From Eubacteriales bacterium (GTDB taxonomy: Bacteria > Bacillota > Clostridia > Peptostreptococcales > Anaerovoracaceae): 64,000 nucleotides of DNA. Both the position numbers and the translations under genes were made by a program. The stretch is taken from contig JAQWBM010000001.1 of NCBI GenBank assembly GCA_028706405.1, forward strand, positions 84,471 to 148,470. The letters are read 5' to 3'. Shown here piece by piece: positions 7,983-18,021 of the stretch (position 1 is the stretch's first letter; every line of letters begins with the position of its first letter). The notes under the pieces are model-generated. The model saw nothing but the letters and a program-made list of their open reading frames with translations, made no database searches and was not told the DNA's origin.

Positions 7983-9296
7983 TTAAAAGTCAAGTCCTCG
8001 CATAATTCTCGTGCCAAGCTCGTTATCTGCTTTCATAAAATAGCTGACTACATTTCCTTTTATTTCGTCATCAACAAACATTAAATGATCCATGATATTA
8101 TTAACCAAATAATCCTGTTCCTTTGGGGACATGGATCGATAGCTTTCACCCGCTTGTTTAAAATCATCTCCAGACGATTCTTGGTATCGCTCAATCATTC
8201 CTTCAACTTCAGCTGATGCAATAAATCTCTGCTGTATAATTTCATTATCAATAGAATATTTGACCTGATTTACCGGAATTTGATCAAAATCTGTTCCCAG
8301 GCGATGTCTTTGTGCATTCAAGGAAGCAAATATACTGCCCTGAAGCAGCCGGTCAAGTGAAAACTCGATTCCCGGAACGATATTGGCCGGTGAAAATGCG
8401 GCCTTTTCAACTTCCTGAAAATAGTTTTCTGTAGACTTATTCAACGTCATTTTACCAACCTTGATAAACGGAACTTTTTTTTCCGGCCATAGCTTTGTAG
8501 AATCTAAAGGATCAAAATCATATATATTTTTATTTTCATATGGAATCATTTGAACGTTAAGTTCAAATTCCGTCACTTCTCCTCTTTCCAGAGAATCGCA
8601 CAAATCTCTTGCAGCTACATCCGGATCAAATCCTGCCAGAAATTCAGCCTCCTGTCTTGAAATGTTCTTTATTCCCTGCAATGGCTTCCAATGACATCTC
8701 ACTAATTGTCTTTGCCCATCAGGAGATATCCATATATATGTGTTAATACCAAACCCTTCCATATGACGATAACTTTTTACGGTTCCCCGATTTGAGAAAA
8801 GCCAGATAATTGCATGTATTGTTTCCGGTGTTTCTGAAATATATTCCCAAAATCTTTCGGGATCCGTTATGTTTGTATCAGGAGAAGGCTTTAAAGCATG
8901 CATTAACTCGGGTAAATGAATTGCATCACGAATATAAAAAACGGGCAGGCTAATGCTGAGCAAGTCATAATTTCCTTCAGTTGTATAAAATTTTACTGCA
9001 AATCCTCTTACATCCCGTAATGTGTCCGCAGAACCCTTAGAGCCGGTCATCGTGGAAAATCTGACAAGCACAGGAGTCGTTTTGTCGGGATCCATCAGAA
9101 ATGCCGCTTTGGTAAAATCACTCATTGTCATATATGGTCTGAAATAACCGTGTGCTCCTGTTCCTTTTGCGAAAACAATCCTTTCTGGAATATTCTCTTT
9201 AACTAATTGAGTAAGCTTATTAATGAGCTGAATGCCCTGCATCAGTACGGGACCGTTCTTTCCGGCAGTAAATGAGCTTTTCTCCTTGTTCATCAT
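7983..9296 (-). CDS. Catalase-family protein lacking heme and catalytic residues
   Basis: The 437-residue protein clearly has the catalase fold: GTGAHGYF, PVLVRFST, RDVRGFAVKFYTTEGNYD, PVFYIRD, VRCHWKP and QRHRLGTDFDQIPVN are all recognisable. The functional residues are gone. The distal His of the VVHA(K/R)G motif is Phe42 (RIVFAKG). The distal Asn of the GNNTP motif is missing (LSISLP). The proximal heme-ligand Tyr in the RLFAYPDT motif is Ser325, and its partner Arg is Ser321 (GSIFASLNAQRHRLG). From family knowledge it should neither bind heme in the usual way nor dismutate peroxide. Its reading frame and surrounding motifs are well kept, so it is not a decaying pseudogene. The start has AGGAGG upstream. 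It lies 241 bases downstream of a cupin, with a terminator between them. The function is unknown. Confidence 0.85.
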   Translation of the reverse strand: MMNKEKSSFTAGKNGPVLMQGIQLINKLTQLVKENIPERIVFAKGTGAHGYFRPYMTMSDFTKAAFLMDPDKTTPVLVRFSTMTGSKGSADTLRDVRGFAVKFYTTEGNYDLLSISLPVFYIRDAIHLPELMHALKPSPDTNITDPERFWEYISETPETIHAIIWLFSNRGTVKSYRHMEGFGINTYIWISPDGQRQLVRCHWKPLQGIKNISRQEAEFLAGFDPDVAARDLCDSLERGEVTEFELNVQMIPYENKNIYDFDPLDSTKLWPEKKVPFIKVGKMTLNKSTENYFQEVEKAAFSPANIVPGIEFSLDRLLQGSIFASLNAQRHRLGTDFDQIPVNQVKYSIDNEIIQQRFIASAEVEGMIERYQESSGDDFKQAGESYRSMSPKEQDYLVNNIMDHLMFVDDEIKGNVVSYFMKADNELGTRIMRGLDF

Positions 9297-9384
9297 GTCA
9301 ACCTCCTAGATTTTATACTACAGTATATGAACACAATAGAAAAAAGGAGCATTACAAGCATTACTTTTATGTCTGCCTGCCTTG

Positions 9385-9426
9385 TGAATAAATTAACGAG
9401 GCGGGAATATCTCTCGCCTCGTTAAC
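9385..9426 (-). terminator. Terminator after the cupin gene
   Basis: There is a perfect 11-bp inverted repeat (TTAACGAGGCG/CGCCTCGTTAA, arms 9394-9404 and 9416-9426). On the minus strand it is followed by TTTATTC. It separates the cupin gene from the catalase-like gene. Confidence 0.7.
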
Positions 9427-9537
9427 CCCGCCTACATACAACATAATACAATGATGTATGTAATTTTTTATACGCCTATTTTTTTAATATTTTAGAAAGC
9501 ATATGTTTTAGAATTGAAAAAACCAGATTATATTCTA

Positions 9538-10014
9538 CTAATGATTTCCTTCATCGACCAAGGCATCCTCTCTCGTTTCATGTACTGTACCATGCGGATG
9601 ATGAGGAGGCGCATAGATCGAATATATTTTCAGCGGTCTGTTTCCTGTATTTATAATATTATGCCATATCCCTGCCGGAACCAATACAACATAATTGTCT
9701 GATATACATTCCTGATAATCCAGCGTATCTCTTGTATGACCCATTTTCACAAGCCCTGTGCCTTCTTCGAGCCGTAAGAATTGGTCTACATCATTGTGGA
9801 TCTCAAGACCTATCTCACCGCGCGGAGGGATGCTCATAAGGGTCAACTGTAAATGGTTACCTGTCCATAATGCACGTCGAAAAGCATCGTTCTGTACTGT
9901 TGCTTGTTCTATATTGATTACAAAAGGTTCCGGACCGTAATCTGTCACGTCGTTTACTCGGCTTTTACTATTTTTAATCTCATCGCAAAAACAAGATTTG
10001 ATTGATTTATACAT
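9538..10014 (-). CDS. Cupin-domain protein
   Basis: This is a small single-domain cupin of about 158 residues. Cupin motif 1 is seen around EIGLEIHNDVDQFLRLEEGTG and motif 2 around VPAGIWHNIINTG; their His, Gln/Asp and Glu residues would form a metal site. The tail PPHHPHGTVH is His-rich and typical of a Clostridial cupin subgroup often labelled mannose-6-phosphate isomerase-like, although no isomerase function is shown. The frame is open to 10059, but the ATG at 10014 has AAGGA nine bases upstream and is preferred. It lies downstream of dut and upstream of the catalase-family protein, with its own terminator. The biochemical role is unknown. Confidence 0.8.
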   Translation of the reverse strand: MYKSIKSCFCDEIKNSKSRVNDVTDYGPEPFVINIEQATVQNDAFRRALWTGNHLQLTLMSIPPRGEIGLEIHNDVDQFLRLEEGTGLVKMGHTRDTLDYQECISDNYVVLVPAGIWHNIINTGNRPLKIYSIYAPPHHPHGTVHETREDALVDEGNH

Positions 10015-10122
10015 ATATTTCATTCCTTCCATGGTTTTATTGAATATCATATTCTTCATGGTTAAAATATGTGCTCGATCAATCTTTCTGTCAGAAGACT
10101 TCTGTATACTAAATACTAATGT

Positions 10123-10557
10123 TTATTTTTTGCCTGTGCTGCCAAATCCGCCCCGGTCCTCAGCGAAAAGCTCTTCTACTTCCTCAAAGTCGATTGCAGG
10201 CTGGTTTTTCTCAATTCTGAACTGACAGATACGATCATTCATTTCAATAATCGTATCTTTTATGGCATAGACGGGCATGTGCCACCAGTCATTTGTACCG
10301 CAGAATTTACAATCAACAACACCAAGGTGATTCGTTTGTATGATTCCATAATTTTTAAAGGTACTGCTTCTTGGTACAATATGTGCTTCATAACCCTCGG
10401 GCAACTGCATAGCAACCCCCAGGTGAATCAGCTTGTATTCCCCCGCCTTCATAACCACTCTTTCTGCGGATCTTAAATCTATCCAGTCTGATTTTCCGCC
10501 AATATACTTCAATCGTATTATATCATTATTCAGATATTTAATCTTGATACGTTCCAT
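10123..10557 (-). CDS. dut: dUTP diphosphatase
   Basis: This enzyme hydrolyses dUTP to dUMP and pyrophosphate, keeping uracil out of DNA and supplying thymidylate synthesis. The trimeric dUTPase motifs are present in order: [39 protein letters not shown] and the C-terminal arm RGGFGSTG. In motif 3 the usual Tyr that discriminates against ribose is Phe, a conservative change seen in some Clostridial versions. The 144-residue length is normal. It follows the M16 peptidase gene by 17 bases and is likely co-transcribed with it. Confidence 0.92.
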   Translation of the reverse strand: MERIKIKYLNNDIIRLKYIGGKSDWIDLRSAERVVMKAGEYKLIHLGVAMQLPEGYEAHIVPRSSTFKNYGIIQTNHLGVVDCKFCGTNDWWHMPVYAIKDTIIEMNDRICQFRIEKNQPAIDFEEVEELFAEDRGGFGSTGKK

Positions 10558-10574
10558 ACTATATCCTTCACCTG

Positions 10575-11825
10575 TCAGGACTGAATAATCTTTTGAAGAT
10601 CCATCTCGTTTCTTCCAATAAGAATACCGGAATAGTTATTAATATCCGTAATTAATTCGGAAACTTTGAAAATATCCTCCATAGTTACAGCATCAACCTT
10701 TGTCATGACCTCATCAGGCGTATAAATTTTGTTCATCAGAAGCATATTCTTCCCTATTGAGAACATTCTTCCGTTTACATTTTCTAAACTAAAGATGTAG
10801 CTTCCCTTGAGCTGTTCCTTTGCCGTCTGAAGCTCTTCTGATGAGACACCGTCCTTTTTTATGTGTAACAGTTCATCCTTTATCGCAATGACTGCTTCAT
10901 TCACTTTGTCATGGCTGATTCCGGCATATATGTTGTAATAGCCGGTATTCGTAAAAGAGCTTGCCATAGAATATACGGTATAAGCAAGTCCCTTTTCTTC
11001 CCTGATGTTTTGGAAAAGTCTGGAACTCATGCTTCCGCCCATAATATTATTCAGCAAAGCCAGAGAATAATATCTTTCATCATCTAACGGAACACCCTGC
11101 AATCCCAGGCAGATGTGTGATTGTTCAATATCCTTTACCTTCACCCTGTAATTTGGCTTGTACTTAATTTGAGCATGGGATTTCGCCGGTTTATTGGCAT
11201 TGAGATTCGAGAATATATCATCAAACAAGCTGCAGACATGATCCTGATCAAAGCTTCCGCTGACAGAAACTACGATTATATCTCTTGTATACTCTTTCTC
11301 AATGTATTTTCGTATTGATTCCCGCGTTATGCCCTGCAAAGATTTAGGAGTTCCTATGATCGGCTTAGCAAGAGGGTCTCCTTTAAAAATCAATTCGCTG
11401 ATGATATCATGGGCATCATCTTCCGGTGAATCCTCTATCATCTTGATTTCCTCATAAATCACACGTTTTTCCTTCTCCATCTCATCTTCGTCAAACTTGG
11501 AGCTCATAAACATGTCAGCTAGTATATCTGCTGCCTTATCTATGTTATTTGATAGTGTTTTTAAATAATAGCAGGTTGCTTCCTTGCCGGTGAAAGCATT
11601 GATCTGCCCACCGATCTTGTCAACATCTTCCGCGATTTTTTTTGCACTTCTCTTTTCTGTACCTTTGAAAAGCATATGCTCAATAAAATGGGAAATGCCT
11701 GAATTTTCTTCTATTTCATCTACGGAACCGGTCTTTACCCAAATCCCGATTGCAACGGACTGTACATAATGTATTTCTTCCATTACAATTCGCACACCAC
11801 ATTTCAACTTTTTATTAATTATCAT
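10575..11825 (-). CDS. M16 family zinc peptidase (YmxG/MlpA-like)
   Basis: This 416-residue insulinase/pitrilysin-family protein resembles mitochondrial processing peptidase beta subunits and Bacillus MlpA. The inverted zinc motif HFIEH (residues about 46-50) is intact, and the distal Glu lies about 75 residues later in the [11 protein letters not shown] region. The C-terminal half is the second, inactive repeat (ending [13 protein letters not shown]). It is likely cytosolic, since no signal peptide is seen. The neighbourhood rpsO-pnp-(ylxY)-M16-dut is conserved in Firmicutes. A promoter and a stable leader hairpin lie upstream at 11861-11934. Confidence 0.92.
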   Translation of the reverse strand: MIINKKLKCGVRIVMEEIHYVQSVAIGIWVKTGSVDEIEENSGISHFIEHMLFKGTEKRSAKKIAEDVDKIGGQINAFTGKEATCYYLKTLSNNIDKAADILADMFMSSKFDEDEMEKEKRVIYEEIKMIEDSPEDDAHDIISELIFKGDPLAKPIIGTPKSLQGITRESIRKYIEKEYTRDIIVVSVSGSFDQDHVCSLFDDIFSNLNANKPAKSHAQIKYKPNYRVKVKDIEQSHICLGLQGVPLDDERYYSLALLNNIMGGSMSSRLFQNIREEKGLAYTVYSMASSFTNTGYYNIYAGISHDKVNEAVIAIKDELLHIKKDGVSSEELQTAKEQLKGSYIFSLENVNGRMFSIGKNMLLMNKIYTPDEVMTKVDAVTMEDIFKVSELITDINNYSGILIGRNEMDLQKIIQS

Positions 11826-11860
11826 ATAACTACCACTTTCCTAATTTTTATAATTCTAAC

Positions 11861-11934
11861 GCAGCAACACCTTTTTCGGTACTGCTGCATTTAAACCACA
11901 AAGGTATCTTAACATGTTATAGGGGATTTGTGAA
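11861..11934 (-). promoter_or_regulatory. Promoter and leader hairpin of the M16-dut unit
   Basis: On the minus strand TTCACA (11929-11934) and TAAGAT (11906-11911) are 17 bases apart. Downstream lies an 11-bp hairpin (11861-11888, arms GCAGCAGTACC and GGTGTTGCTGC with two wobble pairs) without a following T tract. It could be a leader structure or the processed end of the deacetylase message. Confidence 0.5.
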
Positions 11935-11940
11935 CAAATA

Positions 11941-12681
11941 TTAATACGGCAGCCTATAAAGAGGCACTATTGAGAGGTCTTTTCCCTTGATTTCACTTAT
12001 CAAGCCCGGTAGTGCCTTCACTGTCTCTTCTTTAGGGTGCATCAATACGATAGCTCCGTTCAGGTCTTTTTTCAGAACCCTGTTTTTTATTACCTCAGCA
12101 GTGGAACCCTCTCTCCAGTCGATGGTATCCACATTCCACAAAGCCAGCTTATAGCCAAGACTTCTGCATAGCTCTACCGTTGCCTCGTCATAGTTTCCCG
12201 ATGGAGGTGCAAATACATTCGTTTTAACTCCCAATATATCAAGTATCGTCTTTTCCGTTTTTAATATTTCTTCCCTCATTGTTTCCACTGAATTTTGAGA
12301 GCACAATTTATGACTATAACCGTGACTTTGTATTTCATGCCCCGCAGCATATATTTCTCTCAGCAGCTCCGGGTGATTCTCCGCCCATTTACCGCTTACA
12401 AAAAAAGTGATCTTGACTTGGTTTTCATCAAAAATCTTGAGCATATCCGGAATAACTTCCTCGCCCCAGTCCACATTACAGCTGAAGGTTGTCTGTCCGC
12501 TGTCAGGCAATCCGTTGCGTATTACTATTCCTTCCTCATTTGGCGCCAGGCTTTGGATGTCATCGTTATTTGCTTCTGAAGAATTATGATAAAATATCAT
12601 CCCCAGTGAAACAATTTGATATGTAAAAATTATGATTATTACCGCGAAGACAGCATAAGTTAGAATTTTTTTGGTTCTCAC
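11941..12681 (-). CDS. YlxY/PdaB-like polysaccharide deacetylase family protein
   Basis: This is a membrane-anchored NodB-homology protein of about 246 residues. Residues about 5-30 form a signal anchor and the catalytic domain follows outside. Motif 1 reads NVDWGEE instead of TFDDG, so the catalytic Asp is kept but the second, metal-binding Asp is Trp. The zinc His pair is present as HGYSH, motif 3 is FAPPSGNYD, and the late motif is VLMHPKEET. These substitutions are characteristic of the YlxY/PdaB group, whose activity is uncertain. The ORF opens at 12699 (ATG), but GTG at 12681 has GGGGGTG correctly spaced. The pnp-ylxY-M16 order matches Bacillus. Confidence 0.85.
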   Translation of the reverse strand: MRTKKILTYAVFAVIIIIFTYQIVSLGMIFYHNSSEANNDDIQSLAPNEEGIVIRNGLPDSGQTTFSCNVDWGEEVIPDMLKIFDENQVKITFFVSGKWAENHPELLREIYAAGHEIQSHGYSHKLCSQNSVETMREEILKTEKTILDILGVKTNVFAPPSGNYDEATVELCRSLGYKLALWNVDTIDWREGSTAEVIKNRVLKKDLNGAIVLMHPKEETVKALPGLISEIKGKDLSIVPLYRLPY

Positions 12682-12785
12682 AAATACACCCCCAAACATA
12701 GGCTTGTTGCAGTATTAATTCTATGCTTAGGGGTAAGAATTTATTTATATAATTATTATTTATCGTATATAAGTGTTTGGTTTTG

Positions 12786-15203
12786 TTATTTTTTTGCAAT
12801 ATTATCTCTAATATTTACTAGTTTATACACGACTGTTGCAGCTTCCGCTCTGGTAGCGTTCCCCTGAGGCTTGTAATTTCCTTCCGGATAACCGCTCATT
12901 ACTCCTGACGATACTATCTTTTCTACAGATCCCGCAGCCCAAGAGTTGATTAAAGCACTGTCAGTAAAGACTAATCCATCATTGGCCGCAGGAAGAGTCA
13001 AATCTGTGCTTTCTGCAAAATTATCGAGCATAATCGCCATCTGCTCTCTGGTTATTTTGTTATTCGGCGCAAAGGTAACATCATCAATGCCTTTTACAAT
13101 TCCGTTTGCAAAGCCCCAGTTTACATAGCTATAGAACCATTCTGATTCAGGAACATCCACAAACCCTGCAGATGCTGACTGTGAAAGATCTAAACCGTAT
13201 ATGGTCTTTGCCAGCATTGTCAAGAACTGCGCTCTTGTTAGGGGATCATCAGGCTGATAAAGGCTACCGCCCATTCCGTTGACAATTCCCCGGGCTGCAA
13301 GCTTTCCTATAGATTCTCTGGCCCAATGTGTCTTCGTATCGTTGAAATTTATCACCGACGCTCCGATCTGAACCGGTATCGTCTTTTGGTTTCCATTGTA
13401 TTCCACATATATATTCCCTGATATCCCGATTTCATTGCTTGCCTGGAACAGCCCGTTTATATCGATTGTCCCTATATTAGGATCGCAGCTCCAGTTGAAA
13501 AGACTATCCTTGCTGGCAATAGGAGCGTATCCATGTTTCGCTGTTACATTGATGTCTGAAGTTTTACCGGGATCTATAACAAGATTCTGTACATTCGTTG
13601 TGTAAGTGATATCATTTTGTATATCCACCTTTACTGTCGTGCTTATGTCTCCGCTGCTCACTTCTATAACTTCCGTTCCGATATTACTGCCTGCCGTAAA
13701 CAGACCGCTTCCATTTACACTGCCGTCTGAATTACTGCCTACTGAATATTCTAAGGCTCTTACCAGCGGAACCGGCTCATATTGATCGTTTGAGGCGTAA
13801 GTGGTCAGTTGAATATCTGCACCCGGCATCGCAAGAGGTTGACTGGCATAAGTATGTAAATTCTCTGCTTCGTTGCCTCCCTTTCTTTCATGGACCAGGA
13901 AGAATCCGTTGGTTGTTCTTCTCTCGGAGCCATCGGAAGGTGAATTCTTTATATTTGCTTTTGCATCGATCCCACCTTCTCTGACCGCCATGACGGAGGA
14001 ACCGCCACCGTCCATATTAACAACAGTTCTACATCCAAGGTCAATCAAATGCTTCGCTGCATCTGTCAAACCAAGTCCTGTTGAAAAGTACGGCTGCCTG
14101 CCGTCGAGAACATAAAGCATGATGGTGCCATCTTGTTTTATTCCAATTATTGTCCTTGGATTTATGTTGGTGCCCGTTGAAATGAATTGCCCGTTATCAT
14201 ATAAAGCATAATATACTCCGATGGCTTCTTTACTGCTCTCCAGACCTCCGTTCCTGTCATTGACTGATATCTCCACTGTGCTTCCCGGAATCAATTGAGC
14301 AATCTGCACAGCGCAGGAAGAATCTCCCGCGGTGGATAGGACGAGTTGATTTTCATTTATAGGAGTATTAAAATTTCCGTTTCTTACCTCAACAACAGTA
14401 GCCGTAATTGTGCTGCCCACTGATAATTCCGCAGCTTCCTTCGATCCTGCATCCAATATGACCTCAACACAAGTCGAATTGGTCTTGGTTGTCGCGGCAT
14501 AATTTCTGTTATATAGGTGCAGCGCTTTGGATTGACCGTGTGGTACATTAAAATAACCGATACCTCTTGTATATTCTGTCGGGACATCTATGATCTGTTC
14601 TGCAGAATCTACCGTATTTGTACCATTTTGATTTTCAGGTGATGCTGATGCTTCCGGTATAATCGGCTGTTCCGGCTGCGGTACAGGGACAGTTGTCGGA
14701 ACATTGATCATACCCTTTAAAGTATACTCCAGTTCTACCCATTGCAATGAAGCTGCTCCAAATTCATCAAAAGAAATTACGTATTCAGGAGCATATCCTG
14801 ATGTCAAAATCTTTCCGTTGTGGATTACCAAGCCTTTAGGTGTTCCCGTAGCAGTATCATACACATCGCCATTGATTCCTGCGACTACATTGTATCCTTG
14901 ATTTTCCAATGTATTGACCATAGTGCTCATAGTATAGTTTCCCGTTACTTCCCCCTCGAACACATATGGCTTTAAATCGGTGTTCTGCGTATCTGCTTTT
15001 ACAAAGTACGCCCTTTGAATACCATTTGAGCTATTTCCGCCTAATTGTTTATGATATGTAGTATTTGTATAGATTTCTGATTCAGTCTCGTAGTAAACAT
15101 TTCCAATTCCTTGCTGATAAGTAAATCCGGTTAGAAATGTTCCCGCCAGCATGACCATTATCAGTGCACTTGCCGTGAATTTTCTGGTTTTCTTAAATTC
15201 CAT
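12786..15203 (-). CDS. S-layer-anchored phosphodiester glycosidase (NAGPA-like) with three SLH domains
   Basis: This is an 805-residue secreted protein. A signal peptide covers residues 1-28. A phosphodiester glycosidase domain of the NAGPA/DUF2233 type spans about 80-440 (GINGDVYD, GLVIHNGKI, VNMDGGGSSVM), interrupted near 175-205 by a Pro/Glu/Asn-rich linker. A beta-rich, bacterial Ig-like region spans about 445-610. Three S-layer homology domains span about 615-800 (THWARESIGKL, WFYSYVNWGFANG, SWAAGSVEKIV) and should bind secondary cell-wall polymer. Family members act on glycan phosphodiesters or wall teichoic-type polymers; the target here is inferred only. It sits between pnp and the deacetylase, where most Firmicutes have no such gene. 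Confidence 0.88.
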   Translation of the reverse strand: MEFKKTRKFTASALIMVMLAGTFLTGFTYQQGIGNVYYETESEIYTNTTYHKQLGGNSSNGIQRAYFVKADTQNTDLKPYVFEGEVTGNYTMSTMVNTLENQGYNVVAGINGDVYDTATGTPKGLVIHNGKILTSGYAPEYVISFDEFGAASLQWVELEYTLKGMINVPTTVPVPQPEQPIIPEASASPENQNGTNTVDSAEQIIDVPTEYTRGIGYFNVPHGQSKALHLYNRNYAATTKTNSTCVEVILDAGSKEAAELSVGSTITATVVEVRNGNFNTPINENQLVLSTAGDSSCAVQIAQLIPGSTVEISVNDRNGGLESSKEAIGVYYALYDNGQFISTGTNINPRTIIGIKQDGTIMLYVLDGRQPYFSTGLGLTDAAKHLIDLGCRTVVNMDGGGSSVMAVREGGIDAKANIKNSPSDGSERRTTNGFFLVHERKGGNEAENLHTYASQPLAMPGADIQLTTYASNDQYEPVPLVRALEYSVGSNSDGSVNGSGLFTAGSNIGTEVIEVSSGDISTTVKVDIQNDITYTTNVQNLVIDPGKTSDINVTAKHGYAPIASKDSLFNWSCDPNIGTIDINGLFQASNEIGISGNIYVEYNGNQKTIPVQIGASVINFNDTKTHWARESIGKLAARGIVNGMGGSLYQPDDPLTRAQFLTMLAKTIYGLDLSQSASAGFVDVPESEWFYSYVNWGFANGIVKGIDDVTFAPNNKITREQMAIMLDNFAESTDLTLPAANDGLVFTDSALINSWAAGSVEKIVSSGVMSGYPEGNYKPQGNATRAEAATVVYKLVNIRDNIAKK

Positions 15204-15386
15204 TTTTTCATCTACCCCCCATTATCGTTTTGCTTTAGCTATATCTTGTATTATTCTATCATCAATCAGCGGCAATTAAGTTTACACTTACATTACAATA
15301 TTTTTCTATACGGGGCATAGAATTCCCTGGATGTCCGTATGATAATGCACGAAAACACTTTGTCAAAAAAGAGTAAAAAACAACAT

Positions 15387-15417
15387 AAAAAAACTATATC
15401 TGATTTCTCAGGTATAG
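15387..15417 (-). terminator. Terminator of pnp
   Basis: On the minus strand CTATACCTGA and TCAGATATAG form a hairpin with a GAAA loop, followed by seven T. It lies directly after the pnp stop, separating it from the S-layer gene 184 bases on. Confidence 0.85.
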
Positions 15418-15439
15418 CTTAATATTGCATTTACGTTTT

Positions 15440-17542
15440 TCAGTCAAGCAGATCTTTTCTTGAAAGGTTAATTCTGTTCTGGCTGTCTATTTCTGTTACC
15501 TTAACCTTTACGGTATCGCCTATGTTCATAACATCCTCAACCTTTTCTACTCTTCCCTTCGCCATCTTGGAAATGTGGAGCAAGCCTTCTTTTCCCGGCA
15601 GGATTTCAATAAATGCACCGAAATTCATAGTCCTTGTTACTTTTCCTTCGTAGGTTTCCCCTACTTCCACTTCCTTTGTCAAAAGCACTATGGCCATAAC
15701 ACCCTTATTGGCGGATTCCATATCAGGAGCGGCAATATAAATCAATCCTTCATCGTTGATATCGATCTTAACGCCTGTATCTGCGATAATTTTGTTTATT
15801 GTTTTGCCTCCCGGTCCGATGACAGTTCTGATCTTATCAGGATCAAGCTGCATGGAAATAATTCTTGGAGCATACGGTGATAATTCACTGCGGGGTTCGG
15901 TGATTTCTTCCATCATTTTATCCATGATGTGCATTCTTCCTTCTTTTGCTTGTTTTAAAGCATCCATTAAAATCTGTCTCGACAATCCGTGTACTTTTAT
16001 GTCCATCTGAATTGCCGTTACTCCCTTGGCAGTACCTGCTACCTTGAAGTCCATATCACCCAGAAAATCTTCCATGCCCTGTATGTCTGATAAGATTACA
16101 ATCTTACTTGAACCATCTGCTTCAACTCTTTCGATCAGACCCATGGCAATACCTGATACCGGCGCCTTGATCGGTACGCCCGCATCCATCAGGGAAAGTG
16201 TGCTGCCACATACGGAAGCCTGTGATGTACTTCCGTTTGAGGATAATACTTCTGAAACCACACGGATAGCATATGGGAATTCTTCAACGCTTGGCAATAC
16301 AGGAAGCAAAGCTCTTTCAGCAAGTGCTCCGTGTCCGATTTCGCGCCTTCCGGGGCTTCTCATGGGTCTCGCTTCACCTACGCTGTAAGGAGGGAAATTA
16401 TAATGATGCATATATCTCTTTTCTACTTCCTCACCGATACCGTCGATAGTCTGTGCTTCGCCCATAGGTCCCAACGTTGTAATTGACAATACCTGAGTCT
16501 GACCTCTTGTGAACAGGCCTGTCCCATGAGTTCTCGGCAGGATTCCTGTTTCACACCAGATTGGTCTTATTTCTGTTGCCTTTCTGTTGTCCGGTCTGAT
16601 GCCATCATCCAAAATAAGGCTTCGGACCTGTTCTTTTGTAATGGAATATAACACGGCGTCAATATCTTTCCCATTATCGGGGTAAATCTCTGCAAAATGC
16701 TCCTTGACTTCCTTTTCAACCGCATCCATATTCTCCAGTCGTTCCTGTTTGTCATAGGTCTGTATCGCGGCACGCATTTTTTCAGAAGCATATTCCTTTA
16801 CAGCCGCTTCGATGTCTTCAGGTGCTTTCTTGAGTACAACTTCTTTTTTGGGCTTTCCAACCTCCGCAACCACTTCATCTATAAACTCAATGATCTTCTT
16901 TATTTCTTCATGAGCAAACATAATTCCATCAAGAATAACGTCTTCCGGCACTTCATTGGCACCTGCTTCAACCATCATGATCGCATCCTTCGTTCCGGAC
17001 ACTACAAGATGAAGGTCGCTCTGTTTTCTTTCAGCTAAAGTCGGATTTATAATAAATTGTCCGTCTATTATTCCAACAAGCACTGATGCCGTTGGTCCAT
17101 CAAATGGGATATCTGATATTGACAATGCTACAGATGAACCAATCATTGCCACGATTTCAGGGGAACAATCAAGGTCAACGCACATGACTGTAGCAACAAC
17201 CTGCACATCATTATAATATCCCTTAGGGAAAAGAGGCCTTATCGGTCTATCGATAAGTCTTGAGTTCAGTATTGCCTTCTCCGACGGCCTTCCTTCTCTT
17301 TTTATAAAGCCTCCCGGTATTTTTCCCGCGGCATACATTTTTTCTTCATAGTCAACGCTTAACGGAAAAAAATCAATATCTGCTCTTGGTTCCGCAGAGG
17401 CTGTGGCTGTAACGTTAACAACCGTATCACCATATTTTACCATAACCGCACCGCTTGCCAGCTGACATACCTTACCAATTTCCAGCTGAAGCAGTCTTCC
17501 GCCAATCGCGGTTCTGAATGTTCTATAGTCTTCAAATCTCAT
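15440..17542 (-). CDS. pnp: Polyribonucleotide nucleotidyltransferase (PNPase)
   Basis: PNPase is a 3'-5' phosphorolytic exoribonuclease and degradosome component. Two RNase PH-like domains are visible: the first has [20 protein letters not shown], and the second has [20 protein letters not shown] and the catalytic region [18 protein letters not shown] domain follows ([16 protein letters not shown]), then an S1 domain ([20 protein letters not shown]), ending in [12 protein letters not shown]. The ATG at 17542 is chosen over TTG at 17548 because AGGAGG is nine bases upstream. The 700 residues match the family. It follows rpsO, with a terminator-like hairpin between them, as in many bacteria. 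Confidence 0.98.
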   Translation of the reverse strand: MRFEDYRTFRTAIGGRLLQLEIGKVCQLASGAVMVKYGDTVVNVTATASAEPRADIDFFPLSVDYEEKMYAAGKIPGGFIKREGRPSEKAILNSRLIDRPIRPLFPKGYYNDVQVVATVMCVDLDCSPEIVAMIGSSVALSISDIPFDGPTASVLVGIIDGQFIINPTLAERKQSDLHLVVSGTKDAIMMVEAGANEVPEDVILDGIMFAHEEIKKIIEFIDEVVAEVGKPKKEVVLKKAPEDIEAAVKEYASEKMRAAIQTYDKQERLENMDAVEKEVKEHFAEIYPDNGKDIDAVLYSITKEQVRSLILDDGIRPDNRKATEIRPIWCETGILPRTHGTGLFTRGQTQVLSITTLGPMGEAQTIDGIGEEVEKRYMHHYNFPPYSVGEARPMRSPGRREIGHGALAERALLPVLPSVEEFPYAIRVVSEVLSSNGSTSQASVCGSTLSLMDAGVPIKAPVSGIAMGLIERVEADGSSKIVILSDIQGMEDFLGDMDFKVAGTAKGVTAIQMDIKVHGLSRQILMDALKQAKEGRMHIMDKMMEEITEPRSELSPYAPRIISMQLDPDKIRTVIGPGGKTINKIIADTGVKIDINDEGLIYIAAPDMESANKGVMAIVLLTKEVEVGETYEGKVTRTMNFGAFIEILPGKEGLLHISKMAKGRVEKVEDVMNIGDTVKVKVTEIDSQNRINLSRKDLLD

Positions 17543-17621
17543 TAACAACTTCCTCCTGTTAATCTTTCACCTATTTTACGTGTTTTCTGCACGAAAAGTG
17601 CCCACATTATTTCGGTCTGCT

Positions 17622-17649
17622 TTAAAATAAAAGCGGGGAAATCCCCCGC
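17622..17649 (-). terminator. rpsO-pnp intergenic terminator
   Basis: On the minus strand GCGGGG and CCCCGC form a GC-rich hairpin (17633-17649), preceded by AAAAG and followed by TTTTATTTT. It ends most rpsO transcripts, and partial readthrough would supply pnp. Confidence 0.85.
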
Positions 17650-17664
17650 CTTTTGTTTCTGGAA

Positions 17665-17931
17665 TTATTTTCTTAATCCCAAACGAGCAATTAGATCTCT
17701 ATATCGATCTACATCCTTGTTTCGCAGGTAATTAAGAAGATTCCTTCTCTGTCCAACCATTTTTAAAAGACCTCTTCTTGAATGGTGGTCCTTTTTATGA
17801 ATTTTGAGATGCTCATTGAGGTCGTTTATTCTATACGTAAGAATCGCTACCTGTACCTCCGGTGAGCCTGTGTCTCCCTCTTTTGTCTTGTACTCATCAA
17901 TAATTTCTGTTTTTTTTGTCTGATCAATCAT
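17665..17931 (-). CDS. rpsO: 30S ribosomal protein S15
   Basis: S15 is a primary 16S rRNA-binding protein of the 30S platform. The 88-residue sequence carries the family signature ([57 protein letters not shown]). It starts with [10 protein letters not shown] behind AAAGGAG. A strong promoter and a structured leader lie upstream (17957-18051), and a terminator separates it from pnp. Confidence 0.98.
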   Translation of the reverse strand: MIDQTKKTEIIDEYKTKEGDTGSPEVQVAILTYRINDLNEHLKIHKKDHHSRRGLLKMVGQRRNLLNYLRNKDVDRYRDLIARLGLRK

Positions 17932-17956
17932 TTTAATTTCTCCTTTACTTCTTACA

Positions 17957-18003
17957 CCTCAAGCCGTGTATCACGTCGGAGACTCGTAGGACTCAGCTTA
18001 AGG
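17957..18003 (-). promoter_or_regulatory. Structured rpsO leader, candidate S15 autoregulatory element
   Basis: In the RNA, CCTTAAGC (17996-18003) pairs with GCTTGAGG (17957-17964), enclosing an inner CGTG-ATA-CACG hairpin and GAGTC-rich loops just upstream of the ribosome binding site. S15 regulates its own translation in many bacteria through leaders of differing shape; that this one does so is an inference. Confidence 0.45.
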
Positions 18004-18021
18004 CATGTTGTTCGACAATTA

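Noticed and set aside
11941..12681. The deacetylase might be called inactive because TFDDG is NVDWG.
   Set aside because: The substitution is typical of the YlxY/PdaB group and is not specific decay in this gene.
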